Assembly (NCBI GenBank): GCA_009694045.1
Contig: SHVY01000016.1
Location: 1-58,963 of the forward strand
Length of the DNA stretch: 58,963 nt
Source: Alphaproteobacteria bacterium
GTDB lineage: Bacteria > Pseudomonadota > Alphaproteobacteria > SP197
Direction of reading: 5' to 3'
Below, in pieces: positions 1 through 8,173 of this stretch. Each line of letters begins with the position of its first letter. Within the stretch, counting starts at the first letter, position 1. A program made the position numbers and the translations under genes. The notes beneath the pieces were generated by a model, which saw only the letters and a program-made list of their open reading frames with translations, had not been told where the DNA came from and searched no databases.

Positions 1-198
1 CGTCACCACAACCTGCCGTTCGACGAGTGGACCGGCGTGTTCGCTTCCGAACGGCTCGCCAGCGCCCTGCTCGACCGCCTCACCCACCACGTCCATATCC
101 TGGAGATGAACGGCGACAGCTATCGGCTCAAGCAGAGCAAGCGCCGACAACGTGGTGCCAAAGCCGCAAACCTGCCCAACAACCCACCCGAGCCATGA
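1..198 (+). CDS. istB: IS21-family helper ATPase IstB, C-terminal end only
   Basis: The reading frame is open from the first base of the window and ends with TGA at 196-198. It gives 65 residues containing RHHNLPFDEWTGVFASERL and LLDRLTHHVHILEMNGDSYR, which is the typical C-terminal end of the IstB AAA+ helper of IS21-type transposons, with a basic KQSKRRQR tail. IstB assists the DDE transposase IstA in target capture. The N-terminal part, with Walker A and B, and istA must lie outside the window. An IS21-type terminus follows about 50 bp downstream, so this is the right end of an insertion sequence. Whether the element is intact cannot be judged here. Confidence 0.85.
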   Translation, partial: RHHNLPFDEWTGVFASERLASALLDRLTHHVHILEMNGDSYRLKQSKRRQRGAKAANLPNNPPEP

Positions 199-251
199 CC
201 CAGAACGCAGGCAGCCCCCCGCCGCGAGGCGCCGTCCATGCCATCAGCCGT

Positions 252-301
252 GATGTATTTTTACTCCGGCACGCCGATGCATTTTTACTCCGGCGTTGAC
301 A
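252..301. repeat. Right terminus of the IS21-family element with two direct repeats
   Basis: Two 19-bp direct repeats differing at one base (gatgtatttttactccggc at 252-270 and gatgcatttttactccggc at 276-294) are followed by gttgaca ending at 301. On the other strand this reads TGTCAACGCCGGAGTAAAAA, the form of an IS21-family end: TGT...ACA-type tips with internal multiple transposase-binding repeats of about 20 bp. The distance of 53 bp from the istB stop fits. The 182 bp between here and the integrase stop hold no other recognisable gene. Confidence 0.8.
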
Positions 302-483
302 GGACTGAAATAGCCGGGGCTCGTGGTGTCGTCCGGTAGGGCAAAGGGGGCTTCGATTTGAGGTTGTGCCGCGCACCCGTCTCGCGCTTCGCGTCCGGTA
401 TTGGTGGAGAGGAGCGACGCGGCGGACCGGCAGTAGGGTTGCCGGTGTTCGGGCCGCAACGCCCTAGCCGCGTCGCCATCAAC

Positions 484-1782
484 CTACGCACGGGAGCGCA
501 GGGCGACAACGGCCCCCGCGCCTCGCATGGCCGTGTCGATAGTTTTTCCGATGATCTCGTTGACGGCGCGCGCGGGGTCAGCGGCGACGTGCGCATACCG
601 CGCCGTCGTCGCGGCGACGCGATGGCCCAGGAGCGCCCCGAGGATCGGGAGCCCGTGCCCGCCGGCCGCGCCGATGCTCGCGAAACTATGCCGCAGATCA
701 TGGAGACGCACGTCGTCGAGCCCGGCAGCGGCGCGTATGCGCTGCCAGGGCTTTTCCAGATCGGTCAGGTGTTCGCCAGGGCGTCGGCCCGTGATGACGT
801 AGGGATTGCCCGCGACCCGCACGATCCGGTTGAGCACGGCGAGCGCGGCGGCATTGAGATAGACGACCTTCTTGCCCGACTTGGAGTCCGGCAGGAACAG
901 CATCGCGCGTTCGAAATCGACGTGCGTCCATTCGAGCGTGAGCATTTCGGACAGCCGCGCCCCGGTGAAGATCAGGAGCATGATCGCGGCGATGGCGGAC
1001 TTGGTTTCGGACTCTTCTCGCTCGGCATCGGCGAGGGCGTGGGCCAGCCGCGCAAACTCCTCCGATGTCAGGAACCGCTCGCGCCGCTTCTCGGGGTAGC
1101 GCTCGACATGCCGGCAAGGATTGGTGCCGTCGGCCCGATGGCCGAGCCGTTCGCACCACGTGAAGAACGCGGACAAGCACGCGATCAAATAATTGGCCTG
1201 ACGCGGCGTTGCGGAGCGGGAGCCGTGCAACTTGGCAATGTCAGCGCGAGTTACGTCGCCGATGCGCAGGGTGCCGATGGCGGGATAGGCGTCGCGTTTC
1301 AACATGGCGCGATAGTCGCGTGCCGTGCTCGCCTTTCGTTTGGGCTCGACGTGCTCGATCAGGAACCGCTCGCCCAGGTCCGCGACGGTCAACTCGGCCC
1401 GCTTGGTTTCGCGGTCACGCAAGGGGTCCTGGCCGTCGAGCACGCCTTTGAGCATGCGTCCAGCAGATTGGCGCGCCTCGTCAAGCGTGAGCACGCCAAA
1501 CGCGCCCAGGGCCATGAGCCGCTTGCGTCCGCCCGCCCGAAAGCTGAGGACGAAGGCCTTGCGCCCGGTCGGATAGACGCGGAGCCCGAGGCCCCGAACG
1601 ACGTGATCCCAGCGAACGTCCCGATTGTTGCCGTCGCCCTGGTAGCGCGCGACGTCGATGATCGACTTGGTGAGCTTGGACAAGGTCAACCCCCTACAGG
1701 TTGTTTCGGTGACGGTCGGATTGCGGTTCGGGCAAGTCACCACTAAGTCACCACCATGCATGGAAACCGACCGCGCGTCCAT
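484..1782 (-). CDS. Tyrosine-type site-specific integrase (phage/genomic-island type)
   Basis: Site-specific DNA recombinase of the tyrosine recombinase family, 432 aa at most. The N-terminal third resembles the DUF4102 arm-binding domain of P4-type integrases (GLGLRVYPTGRKAFVLSFR), followed by a SAM-like core-binding domain (TARDYRAMLKRDAYPAIGTL). The catalytic domain shows GARLSEML (first Arg), LHDLRHSFAS (His-x-x-Arg), LLGHR and TARYAHV (nucleophile Tyr). All catalytic residues are present, so it may be active. The start is uncertain: the longest frame begins at 1782, but a TTG near 1683-1689 directly behind a G-rich Shine-Dalgarno-like run would remove about 30 unconserved residues. It is transcribed away from the truncated gene at 1882, so the attachment junction probably lies near 1790-1885. 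No tRNA gene was found there. Confidence 0.9.
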   Translation of the reverse strand: MDARSVSMHGGDLVVTCPNRNPTVTETTCRGLTLSKLTKSIIDVARYQGDGNNRDVRWDHVVRGLGLRVYPTGRKAFVLSFRAGGRKRLMALGAFGVLTLDEARQSAGRMLKGVLDGQDPLRDRETKRAELTVADLGERFLIEHVEPKRKASTARDYRAMLKRDAYPAIGTLRIGDVTRADIAKLHGSRSATPRQANYLIACLSAFFTWCERLGHRADGTNPCRHVERYPEKRRERFLTSEEFARLAHALADAEREESETKSAIAAIMLLIFTGARLSEMLTLEWTHVDFERAMLFLPDSKSGKKVVYLNAAALAVLNRIVRVAGNPYVITGRRPGEHLTDLEKPWQRIRAAAGLDDVRLHDLRHSFASIGAAGGHGLPILGALLGHRVAATTARYAHVAADPARAVNEIIGKTIDTAMRGAGAVVALRSRA

Positions 1783-1881
1783 CGCAAACCATGCGTGCTG
1801 CGCATACCCCGGTAGGATGGCTTACAGGGCTGACTTCCGCGCTTCTTCGCATGTCAGAGAGTGTTCTGCGTAGGCTCATAG

Positions 1882-2574
1882 CAAGTCGCGCGAAAGGCGA
1901 TTCCGGCGACGATCTATCACTGGGTCTACGACCCGGGCTTCGACGTCGACGCGAGCCAGGCCCGCCCCGACGGCACCGTCGAACATCGCCGGCTCCGGTT
2001 CGGCAACATGGTGCTGTCGCGCACGCCGATCCTGTCCGCCCGGGTCTTCCCCTTACGCAAGATCGACGACCCGACGCGCGGCAGCATGCAGACCGCGATG
2101 GTCGAGGCGGTGATCCAGGGCCTCCGCATCTACAACGTCCATCTCGGCGACGGGTCCAGCCGCGAGCGGCTGATGCAGATCGAGGACCTGCGCGCCATCC
2201 GGGCCGGGGCGCCGCTCCAGGGCGGGGCGATGACCGGCGCGCGCGATCCCGACGATGCCTACGCCGACGAGGATTGGTCGAACGGCGAACCCAACCCGCC
2301 CATGCCCGACCCCGCCGTCGTCATGGGCGATTTCGACGCCGGCCCCGACGGACCCGAGTACGACGCCCTGGTCGGATCGGGCCGCCTGGTGGATACCCTG
2401 AAGGATGCCGGCCCCACCTGGTACGGCGATCCGGCGCGCACCACGGAGGCGCCCTGTCGTATCGACTATGTGTTCGTGACGGCCGATCTCGCGCCGACCA
2501 TACGCGGAGCCTGGATCGACCAGGGGGCCGACGGTTCCGACCACCAGCCCGTCTGGGCCGAGCTGGCTAGCTGA
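1882..2574 (+). pseudogene. Endonuclease/exonuclease/phosphatase family gene, 5' end missing
   Basis: From a stop at 1879-1881 the frame runs open to TGA at 2572-2574 (230 codons). It contains VLSRTPILSA, IYNVHLGDGSSRERLMQI, VMGDFDAGPDGPEY (the GDFN-like metal motif), PCRIDYVFVTAD and the terminal SDHQPVWAEL (catalytic Asp-His), which is the order found in Mg-dependent EEP-fold hydrolases. What would be the first 40 or so residues, with the initial Asn and the metal-binding Glu, is absent. The first in-frame ATG (2008) lies well inside the fold. The break coincides with the upstream integrase, so I infer disruption by integration. Its 3' end overlaps the convergent helicase gene by 8 bp. Confidence 0.7.
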
Positions 2575-3934
2575 CCTCGGTCTCGGCCAGCTTGCGGGGC
2601 CGGGCGAGGCCATCGAGCTTCACCGGCCGCATGAGGAACGCCGGCGCGTGATCGCCGAAGGCGAGCGTCGGCGTATCGGCGATCCGGTCGATAGGAGGGG
2701 TTCTCTCGCTGCGCTCCCGCCGTGGCGCCCGTTCGGTCCGGCGCGGGGCTTCTTCGGCCTTCTTCCGGCCGCGCTCGGCCCTGGGCGGGGCGATTTCCGG
2801 CCTGCTCGGCGCGTGTTCGGCGCCGATCTCGAGTTCGGGGATGTCGCGACCGATCAGCTTGGCGATGGCGCGCAGTTGCTTGCCGTCGTCCTCGGTCGCC
2901 AAGGTGACCGCGTGCCCGACCATTCCGGCGCGGGCCGTGCGGCCGATTCTGTGAACATAATCCTCGGCATGTACCGGCACGTCGTAGTTCACCACATGGC
3001 TCAGGCCGTCCACGTCCAGCCCGCGCCCGGCCACGTCGGTGGCCACCAGATACTTGATGTCCCCCTTGCGGAACCCATCCAGCGTCGCCGTCCGCGAACC
3101 CTGGTCCATATCGCCATGCAACGCCGCGGCGGACAGTCCGGCGCGCTTGAGCGCTCGGCCGAGCGCATCGGCTTCGCGCTTGCGATTGCAGAAGATCAGG
3201 GCGTTGCGCACCGCCGCGTCGTTCAGCACCCGGGTGAGGGCCGCGCGCTTGTCGGTGGATCGGGTCCGGATCAGGCCGTGCACCACCGTCGCCGCGAGCG
3301 AGGCGGGCGGCGACACATGCACCTCTTCCGGATTGCGCAGAAAGCGCTCGGCCAGGCGCCGGATTTCGCTCGGCATGGTGGCCGAGAACATCAGCGTCTG
3401 CCGCGACGGCGGCAGCAGGCCGACGATCCGCTCGATGTCGGGAATGAACCCCATGTCCAGCATGCGGTCGGCCTCGTCGATCACCAGGACCTTCACGCCG
3501 TTCAGCAGCAGGGCGCCGCGCCCGAAGTGATCGAGCATGCGGCCCGGCGTCGCGATCAGCACGTCGACCCCGCGGTCGAGTTTCTTCTGCTGATCGTCGA
3601 GCGAGACCCCGCCGATGAGCAGGGCCATGCTGAGCGGGTGATACTTGCCGTAGACGGTGAAGTTCTCCGCGGTTTGCATGGCGAGTTCCCGCGTCGGCGA
3701 CAGCACCAGGGAGCGGGGCATGCGGGCCTTGCCGCGGCCCTGTCCCAGGATCTCGATCATGGGCAGGATGAAGGCCGCGGTCTTGCCGGTGCCGGTCTGG
3801 GCACAGCCGAGCAGGTCGCGGCCCTGCATGATTAAGGGAATGGCTTGGGCTTGGATGGGGGTCGGTTCGAAGTAGCCTGCGTCGGCCACGGCCTTCAGCA
3901 CTTCGGTGCCGAGCCCCAGATTGTCAAAACTCAT
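2567..3934 (-). CDS. rhlE: DEAD-box ATP-dependent RNA helicase, RhlE type
   Basis: Cytoplasmic RNA helicase of 455 aa that unwinds short RNA duplexes in ribosome assembly or RNA turnover. Visible motifs in order: Q motif FEPTPIQ (residues 22-28), AQTGTGKT Walker A (45-52), PTREL (80-84), TPGR (129-132), DEAD (153-156), SAT (184-186), and in the second RecA domain the GRGLD and HRIGRTARAG motifs. The C-terminal 75 residues are a basic/acidic low-complexity tail (RAERGRKKAEEAPRRTERAPRRER), usual for RhlE and probably RNA-binding. ATG at 3934 starts the conserved MSFDNLGL. It is a single-gene unit and its start faces the amino-acid transporter operon. Confidence 0.93.
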   Translation of the reverse strand: MSFDNLGLGTEVLKAVADAGYFEPTPIQAQAIPLIMQGRDLLGCAQTGTGKTAAFILPMIEILGQGRGKARMPRSLVLSPTRELAMQTAENFTVYGKYHPLSMALLIGGVSLDDQQKKLDRGVDVLIATPGRMLDHFGRGALLLNGVKVLVIDEADRMLDMGFIPDIERIVGLLPPSRQTLMFSATMPSEIRRLAERFLRNPEEVHVSPPASLAATVVHGLIRTRSTDKRAALTRVLNDAAVRNALIFCNRKREADALGRALKRAGLSAAALHGDMDQGSRTATLDGFRKGDIKYLVATDVAGRGLDVDGLSHVVNYDVPVHAEDYVHRIGRTARAGMVGHAVTLATEDDGKQLRAIAKLIGRDIPELEIGAEHAPSRPEIAPPRAERGRKKAEEAPRRTERAPRRERSERTPPIDRIADTPTLAFGDHAPAFLMRPVKLDGLARPRKLAETEVS

Positions 3935-4126
3935 GCGGAATCAATCAAGCCGCCCGGAACGGGTCGGCTTCCTCTCTATCGTTCTTGTTGTGGGTAAGGT
4001 ACTTTCACGTGATTGGAAATATAGTGATTATTCGCCGCCCGTCAAGAGTATTGAATACGCATATGTCGGAGACGGGCGATACCCGGGCAACAGCGGGCTC
4101 GATCCTCGGCTCGAGCCTGGGCAATG

Positions 4127-4156
4127 TTGACAACTCCTGGGACCACGCCGCAAATT
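4127..4156 (+). promoter_or_regulatory. Possible promoter of the amino-acid ABC transporter operon
   Basis: The 253-bp gap between the helicase and the transporter contains an AT-richer stretch (about 4005-4065) and a perfect TTGACA at 4127-4132. About 17-18 bp later the best -10 candidate is the weak GCAAAT/CAAATT, so the assignment is tentative. A Shine-Dalgarno-like GGGAG precedes the ATG at 4188. Confidence 0.25.
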
Positions 4157-4187
4157 CGGTGATCGAGAACTTTTCTGGGAGATAAAC

Positions 4188-5114
4188 ATGGACCGGATGA
4201 ATTCGTTGTGGAAGTTCGCGTCGCGCGGGATTTCTCGCCGCGACGTTCTGGCGTCGGGTGTCTCCGCGGCGGCGGTCGGGTTGGGATCGCGGCCGTCGTG
4301 GGCCCAGGACATCAAGACGGTCGAGCCGGGCAAGCTGACCATCGCGATGAACGGCGACATGCCGATGACCCAGTTGAAGGACGGGGTCCTGAGCGGAACC
4401 GACGGCGAGCTGATGATCTACATCGCCAACAAGCTCGGGCTGGAACCGGTCGTCGTGCAGATGGACTGGGCGGCCGAGATCGAAGCGACCAAGCAGGGCA
4501 AGGTCGACGTGATGCATGGTGCCATGGGCTGGATCCAGCCGCGCACCGAGATCATGAACCTGACCGACGCGATCTACTATTTCGGTACGCTGCTGGCGCA
4601 GAAGACTGCCAACAACTTCGGCACCTTCGCCGACATGAAGGATCATTCCGTTGGCACCGTCACCGGGTTCACCCTGGTGCCCGAACTCAAGAGTGTCGAG
4701 GGCATCGGCGAGGTGAAGCTCTACGATACCTCCGACGGCGTGCTGCAAGACCTGGTCGCGGGCCGGTTGGACATGGCGATCCTCGACCCGCCGCTGGTGC
4801 AGTGGGGCATCGTCCAGCACCCCGAGTGGGACATCAAGCAGGTGCCACTTGAGCCGATCATGGACACGTACCCAATCATGTCGACGAAGTACAACGTCAT
4901 CTTCGGCGTGAACAAGGACGAGACGGCGCTCGCCGACGCGATGAGCAAGGTCATCGTCGAGGACATCTGGCCGAACTGCGTCAACGTTCAGACCATGGCC
5001 AACTACGGCATGGGCGACAAGGCTTGGTTCATCCCGCCGCCGGTCAACCCGCGGACCGGCGTCGATCGCCCCGCCGACTATGCGTCGCCGTCCGCCGAGC
5101 ACTGCTTCTCGTAG
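4188..5114 (+). CDS. Amino-acid ABC transporter substrate-binding protein (SBP family 3)
   Basis: Periplasmic binding protein, 308 aa. The N-terminus has a twin-arginine-type signal (GISRRDVLASGVSAAAV) ending at SWAQ (about residue 39). The mature part starts KLTIAMNGDMPM, with the family 3 layout of two alpha/beta lobes, including DGELMIYIANKLGLEPVVVQMDW and KVDVMHGAMGWIQPRTEIMNLTDAIYY. It is the first gene of a four-gene operon with an ATPase and two HisM/GlnP-type permeases, so it should deliver a polar amino acid or related cation. The ligand cannot be named from sequence. The start is supported by a GGGAG box 8 bp upstream. Confidence 0.88.
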   Translation: MDRMNSLWKFASRGISRRDVLASGVSAAAVGLGSRPSWAQDIKTVEPGKLTIAMNGDMPMTQLKDGVLSGTDGELMIYIANKLGLEPVVVQMDWAAEIEATKQGKVDVMHGAMGWIQPRTEIMNLTDAIYYFGTLLAQKTANNFGTFADMKDHSVGTVTGFTLVPELKSVEGIGEVKLYDTSDGVLQDLVAGRLDMAILDPPLVQWGIVQHPEWDIKQVPLEPIMDTYPIMSTKYNVIFGVNKDETALADAMSKVIVEDIWPNCVNVQTMANYGMGDKAWFIPPPVNPRTGVDRPADYASPSAEHCFS

Positions 5115-5130
5115 GCGGCGACGCGGACCG

Positions 5131-5164
5131 ACGACGGGGCGGGTCATGGGACCCGCCCCGTCGT
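5131..5164. other. Intra-operon stem-loop after the substrate-binding-protein gene
   Basis: A perfect 14-bp inverted repeat (ACGACGGGGCGGGT at 5131-5144; its complement at 5151-5164) encloses a 6-nt loop, CATGGG. There is no T-run after it. Its position between the SBP gene and the ATPase gene is typical of hairpins that stabilise the upstream mRNA segment or partly terminate transcription so that the SBP is made in excess. Confidence 0.75.
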
Positions 5165-5183
5165 GCGCGCCGGGACCTTTGCG

Positions 5184-5951
5184 ATGAAACCGCTTCTCAG
5201 CATCGTCGATCTTCACAAGCGATTCGGCGACCTCGAGGTGCTGAAGGGCGTGAGCCTGGACGTCGCCCGGGGCGAGAAGGTCGCCATCATCGGCCCCAGC
5301 GGATCGGGCAAGACGACCCTGTTGCGCTGCATCAACTATCTGGAAAAGCCGAGCGCGGGGCACATCTACATCGACGGCACGCTGATCGGCGAGAAGCAGG
5401 CGAACGGCGGGTACGTCCATCTGAGCGATCGCGAGCTCGCCAAGGAACGCCAGGGTATCGGCTTCGTCTTCCAGCGGTTCAATCTGTTTCCCCACCTGAC
5501 GGCGCTCGGCAACGTCGCGATCGCGCCGCACAAGGTCCTGGGCCTGGCCCGGGACGAGGCCGATCGCCGCGCCCGCGAGATGCTCGAGAAAGTCGGGCTG
5601 AGCCACAAGATCGACGAGTACCCGGAGCGGCTTTCCGGCGGCCAGCAGCAGCGGGTCGCGATCGCCCGCGTGCTGGCGATGCAGCCCAAGCTGATGCTGT
5701 TCGACGAGGCGACCTCGGCACTGGACCCGGAACTGATCGGCGAGGTCCTGCGGGTCATCCGCCAGCTCGCCGACGAGGGCCGCACCATGGTCATCGTCAC
5801 CCATGAGATCCAGTTCGCCGGGGAGGTCTCCGATCGGGTCGTCTTCATGGATCACGGCGCGATCGTCGAGCAGGGCCCGCCGCGCCAGGTCCTGTACAGC
5901 CCACAGCATCCCCGCACGCGGGAATTCCTGAAGCATATCCAGGAACGCTAG
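5184..5951 (+). CDS. Polar amino-acid ABC transporter ATP-binding protein (HisP/GlnQ type)
   Basis: ATPase subunit of the importer, 255 aa from ATG 5184. A GTG at 5163 in the same frame would add seven residues, but it falls inside the preceding stem-loop and I think it less likely. Motifs: GPSGSGKTT (Walker A), LSGGQQQRVAIARVL (signature), LMLFDEATSALDP (Walker B/D-loop) and the switch VTHEIQFAGEV. The insertion IGEKQANGGYVHLSDRELAKER before the Q-loop is common in amino-acid NBDs. Its TAG stop is formed by the CTAG that begins the dispersed repeat at 5948. Confidence 0.93.
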   Translation: MKPLLSIVDLHKRFGDLEVLKGVSLDVARGEKVAIIGPSGSGKTTLLRCINYLEKPSAGHIYIDGTLIGEKQANGGYVHLSDRELAKERQGIGFVFQRFNLFPHLTALGNVAIAPHKVLGLARDEADRRAREMLEKVGLSHKIDEYPERLSGGQQQRVAIARVLAMQPKLMLFDEATSALDPELIGEVLRVIRQLADEGRTMVIVTHEIQFAGEVSDRVVFMDHGAIVEQGPPRQVLYSPQHPRTREFLKHIQER

Positions 5952-6067
5952 TGGACCGACACAAACGCATGATTCATCACCGTGTTTGGGGTGGGCCACA
6001 AGATGAGAGTCTGCCCAGGGATTTGGCCCGCAGGATCGTGAACGATCCGTCGGAGTCAAAGCACGAG
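5948..6067. repeat. CTAG-bounded inverted-repeat element, family 1, copy 1
   Basis: 120 bp starting CTAGTGGACCGACACAAACG and ending GTCGGAGTCAAAGCACGAG. It is close to identical to 27469-27588 (also 120 bp) and related to 39268-39390. The right-hand CTAG has mutated to CGAG. An internal hairpin, perfect in copies 2 and 3, is here partly broken (GCAGGATCG-TGAA-CGATCCGTC). It fills the whole gap between the ATPase stop and the permease ATG at 6073. The left CTAG supplies the ATPase stop codon. Confidence 0.85.
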
Positions 6068-6072
6068 CGGCG

Positions 6073-6738
6073 ATGAGCTTCTGGGAGGTCGTCGAGGACA
6101 AGGGCTGGTACTTTCTGACGACCCTCGTGGGCGGCGGGCCGGAGACCGTTCTGGTGGCGGCGGGGGCGCTCGCATTCGCGCTGGTGATCGGGCTGGCCAT
6201 CGCCATGTTCCGGCTATCGGGCTGGAGACTCCTCAGCGCGCCGGCCGTGGCCTACATCGAGTTCTTTCGTGGCACCCCGGCGCTCGTGCAGCTCTTCGTG
6301 ATCTACTTCGGCCTGCCCGACGTGGGTCTACAACCGTCGCCGGTGCAGGCGGCGGTCATCGGCCTGGGGCTCAACGGCGCTGCCTACTTGGCCGAGATCT
6401 ATCGGGCGGGGATCGAGTCCATCCACCGGGGCCAGATGGAGGCCGCGCTGTCCCTCGGCATGACGCCGGCGCGGGCGATGCGCTCCATCGTGTTGCCCCA
6501 GGCGATCCGGACCATGCTGCCGCCGATGACGAGTTTCGCCATCGTGCTGCTGAAGGACACGGCCATCATCTTCTCCGTGGGCGTCGTCGAGGTGATGGCG
6601 CTGGCCCGGAATCTCGTCACCGAAACCCTGCAAAGCGCGGTCATCTACCTGATGGCCGGCGCGCTCTACCTATGCGTCACCATCCCGATGGCGCGATTCG
6701 CCGCCAGCCTGGAACGGGCGCAGCGGGCTTGGCGTTAG
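6073..6738 (+). CDS. Polar amino-acid ABC transporter permease (HisM/GlnP family), first subunit
   Basis: Inner-membrane permease of 221 aa with about five hydrophobic helices. It carries the family entrance segment YIEFFRGTPALVQLFVIYFGLP and the EAA loop with the pattern LSLGMTPARAMRSIVLPQAI that docks on the ATPase. It pairs with the next gene to form a heterodimeric pore. The start ATG lies 5 bp after the dispersed repeat, so its ribosome-binding region is largely made of repeat sequence. Confidence 0.9.
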   Translation: MSFWEVVEDKGWYFLTTLVGGGPETVLVAAGALAFALVIGLAIAMFRLSGWRLLSAPAVAYIEFFRGTPALVQLFVIYFGLPDVGLQPSPVQAAVIGLGLNGAAYLAEIYRAGIESIHRGQMEAALSLGMTPARAMRSIVLPQAIRTMLPPMTSFAIVLLKDTAIIFSVGVVEVMALARNLVTETLQSAVIYLMAGALYLCVTIPMARFAASLERAQRAWR

Positions 6739-6747
6739 GGAAGGGGC

Positions 6748-7431
6748 ATGGCCGAACTTCCCGCCATCTACGCCAAGCACATCGACCGCTGGCTGCCCGA
6801 GCTGATGTACTACTGCCTCGCCACTCTGGGGATCGCCGGAACGGCCTTCGTCGTCGCGGTGCTGATCGGGATCGCGGTCGCCTTGTGCCGCGTGTCCCAC
6901 ATAGGCCTGCTGCGGGCGGCCGCCGTCACCTACATCGAAGCCGCCCGCGGCCTGCCGATCGTCGTCCTCCTATACATCGTCTATTTCGTGCCGCCGCAGA
7001 TCCTGCCCGGATGGAACTGGGCGTGGTTCACCGCGTTCTACGGGGCCGTTCTGGGGCTCGGCGTCCACGGCGGTGCCATCCTGGCGGAAGTCTTCCGCTC
7101 CGGCATCGAGGCGCTGCACAAGGGGCAGATGGAAGCGGCCCTGTCCGTCGGTATGACGCCGGCCAAGGCCATGGCCTACATCATCCTGCCCCAGGCGCTG
7201 CGGATCGTGCTGCCACCGGTCGCCAACTACGCCATCGGGCTGTTGAAGGACACGGCGCTCTGCTCGCTGATCGGCGTCAACGAGCTGATGAACGACGCCA
7301 AGAGCATCGCCTTCGCCGAATATCAGCCGATGGCCGTGTTCGTCCTGGTCGCCGGCCTCTACTTCGCCATGAGCTATCCGCTGTCCCTCTGCGTCCGCGC
7401 CATGGAGCGGCGCATGAGTCGGGGACGGTAG
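6748..7431 (+). CDS. Polar amino-acid ABC transporter permease, second subunit
   Basis: 227 aa, paralogous to the preceding permease: YIEAARGLPIVVLLYIVYFVPP replaces the first gene's FFRGTPA segment, and the EAA loop reads LSVGMTPAKAMAYIILPQAL. It starts 9 bp after the previous stop, with AAGGGG just upstream. It is the last gene of the operon; the downstream gene is convergent. Confidence 0.9.
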   Translation: MAELPAIYAKHIDRWLPELMYYCLATLGIAGTAFVVAVLIGIAVALCRVSHIGLLRAAAVTYIEAARGLPIVVLLYIVYFVPPQILPGWNWAWFTAFYGAVLGLGVHGGAILAEVFRSGIEALHKGQMEAALSVGMTPAKAMAYIILPQALRIVLPPVANYAIGLLKDTALCSLIGVNELMNDAKSIAFAEYQPMAVFVLVAGLYFAMSYPLSLCVRAMERRMSRGR

Positions 7432-7440
7432 GCCGCTGCC

Positions 7441-8028
7441 TCAGCAGAACGCGCCGAGCGGGCAGTTGTTGCCGATGTCGGGCGGGACCTGGAGGGGGAA
7501 GAGGCGGACCATGAGGGCGTCGATGGCGAGCGGCAGGTTCGGGTCGTTGGCGCCGGCGAGCGAGGCGACCTCGACGTAGGCCTCGGACAGGCTGCGGTCG
7601 CGGTAGCAGAAGGCAGCCTGGATCGCCGCCAGATCCCGTGTCATGGCAATGACCTCGCCCGCGTCGGTCGTGCGGCACAGGCGCCGGCCGAGGATCGGCT
7701 CGGTGCCGAGCGCCATGACCACGCGGTAGTGGGGGCTGGCCTCGGACGTGGGCGCCGTCGTGTAGTTGACCTGGGCACCCACCCGGCGGGCGTTCATCGC
7801 CGCCGTGACGACCCGGCCCGTCGCCTCCGCATCGGTCCCCTCGGGGCTGAGCACGACGGTCCGCAGATCGGGCCCGCGACTAGCCAGATAGGTCAAGAAC
7901 TCCCTCGGGTTGCCGGAATAGTCGTAATCGACCCGGGTCACCTTGGTTCCGCCCGTCGCGCAGGCCGCCGCCAGCACGGAAAGCAGACCTACGGCGACCG
8001 CGAACCGGGAACCGCGCGTCTCGGTCAT
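7441..8028 (-). CDS. Unrecognised lipoprotein
   Basis: 195 aa from ATG 8028; longer versions of the frame have no support upstream. The N-terminus MTETRGSRFAVAVGLLSVLAAACATGG is a clear lipoprotein signal with an LAAAC lipobox (lipidated Cys at about residue 23). The mature part (DYDYSGNPREFLTYLAS, VVTAAMNARRVGAQVNYTT, RVVMALG) suggests a small mixed alpha/beta domain. Two further cysteines lie near the end, in NNCPLGAFC. I do not recognise the family. It resembles neither adjacent transporter's components and is probably a stand-alone envelope protein. Confidence 0.7.
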   Translation of the reverse strand: MTETRGSRFAVAVGLLSVLAAACATGGTKVTRVDYDYSGNPREFLTYLASRGPDLRTVVLSPEGTDAEATGRVVTAAMNARRVGAQVNYTTAPTSEASPHYRVVMALGTEPILGRRLCRTTDAGEVIAMTRDLAAIQAAFCYRDRSLSEAYVEVASLAGANDPNLPLAIDALMVRLFPLQVPPDIGNNCPLGAFC

Positions 8029-8173
8029 CTTCGTCCTCGTTGAACTAATGTCGGCACAGATTAGTACATGGGTTGGGCGCTTCGAGCAGGAAGGCCTTGC
8101 CCCTCGGACCCGTCTGGGGCACCCTTCGCGCACCCACGGGAACCGTGGGAGTTGGCTAATCGGGGAGGTTGCC

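Noticed and set aside
1783..1885. Possible tRNA 3' end as integrase attachment site.
   Set aside because: No T-loop or CCA-like segment is present; the neighbouring target appears to be a protein gene.
5145..5190. Rho-independent terminator after the amino-acid SBP gene.
   Set aside because: The 14-bp stem is not followed by a T-run and the ATPase gene starts within it or 20 bp later, so full termination is unlikely; treated as an intra-operon hairpin.
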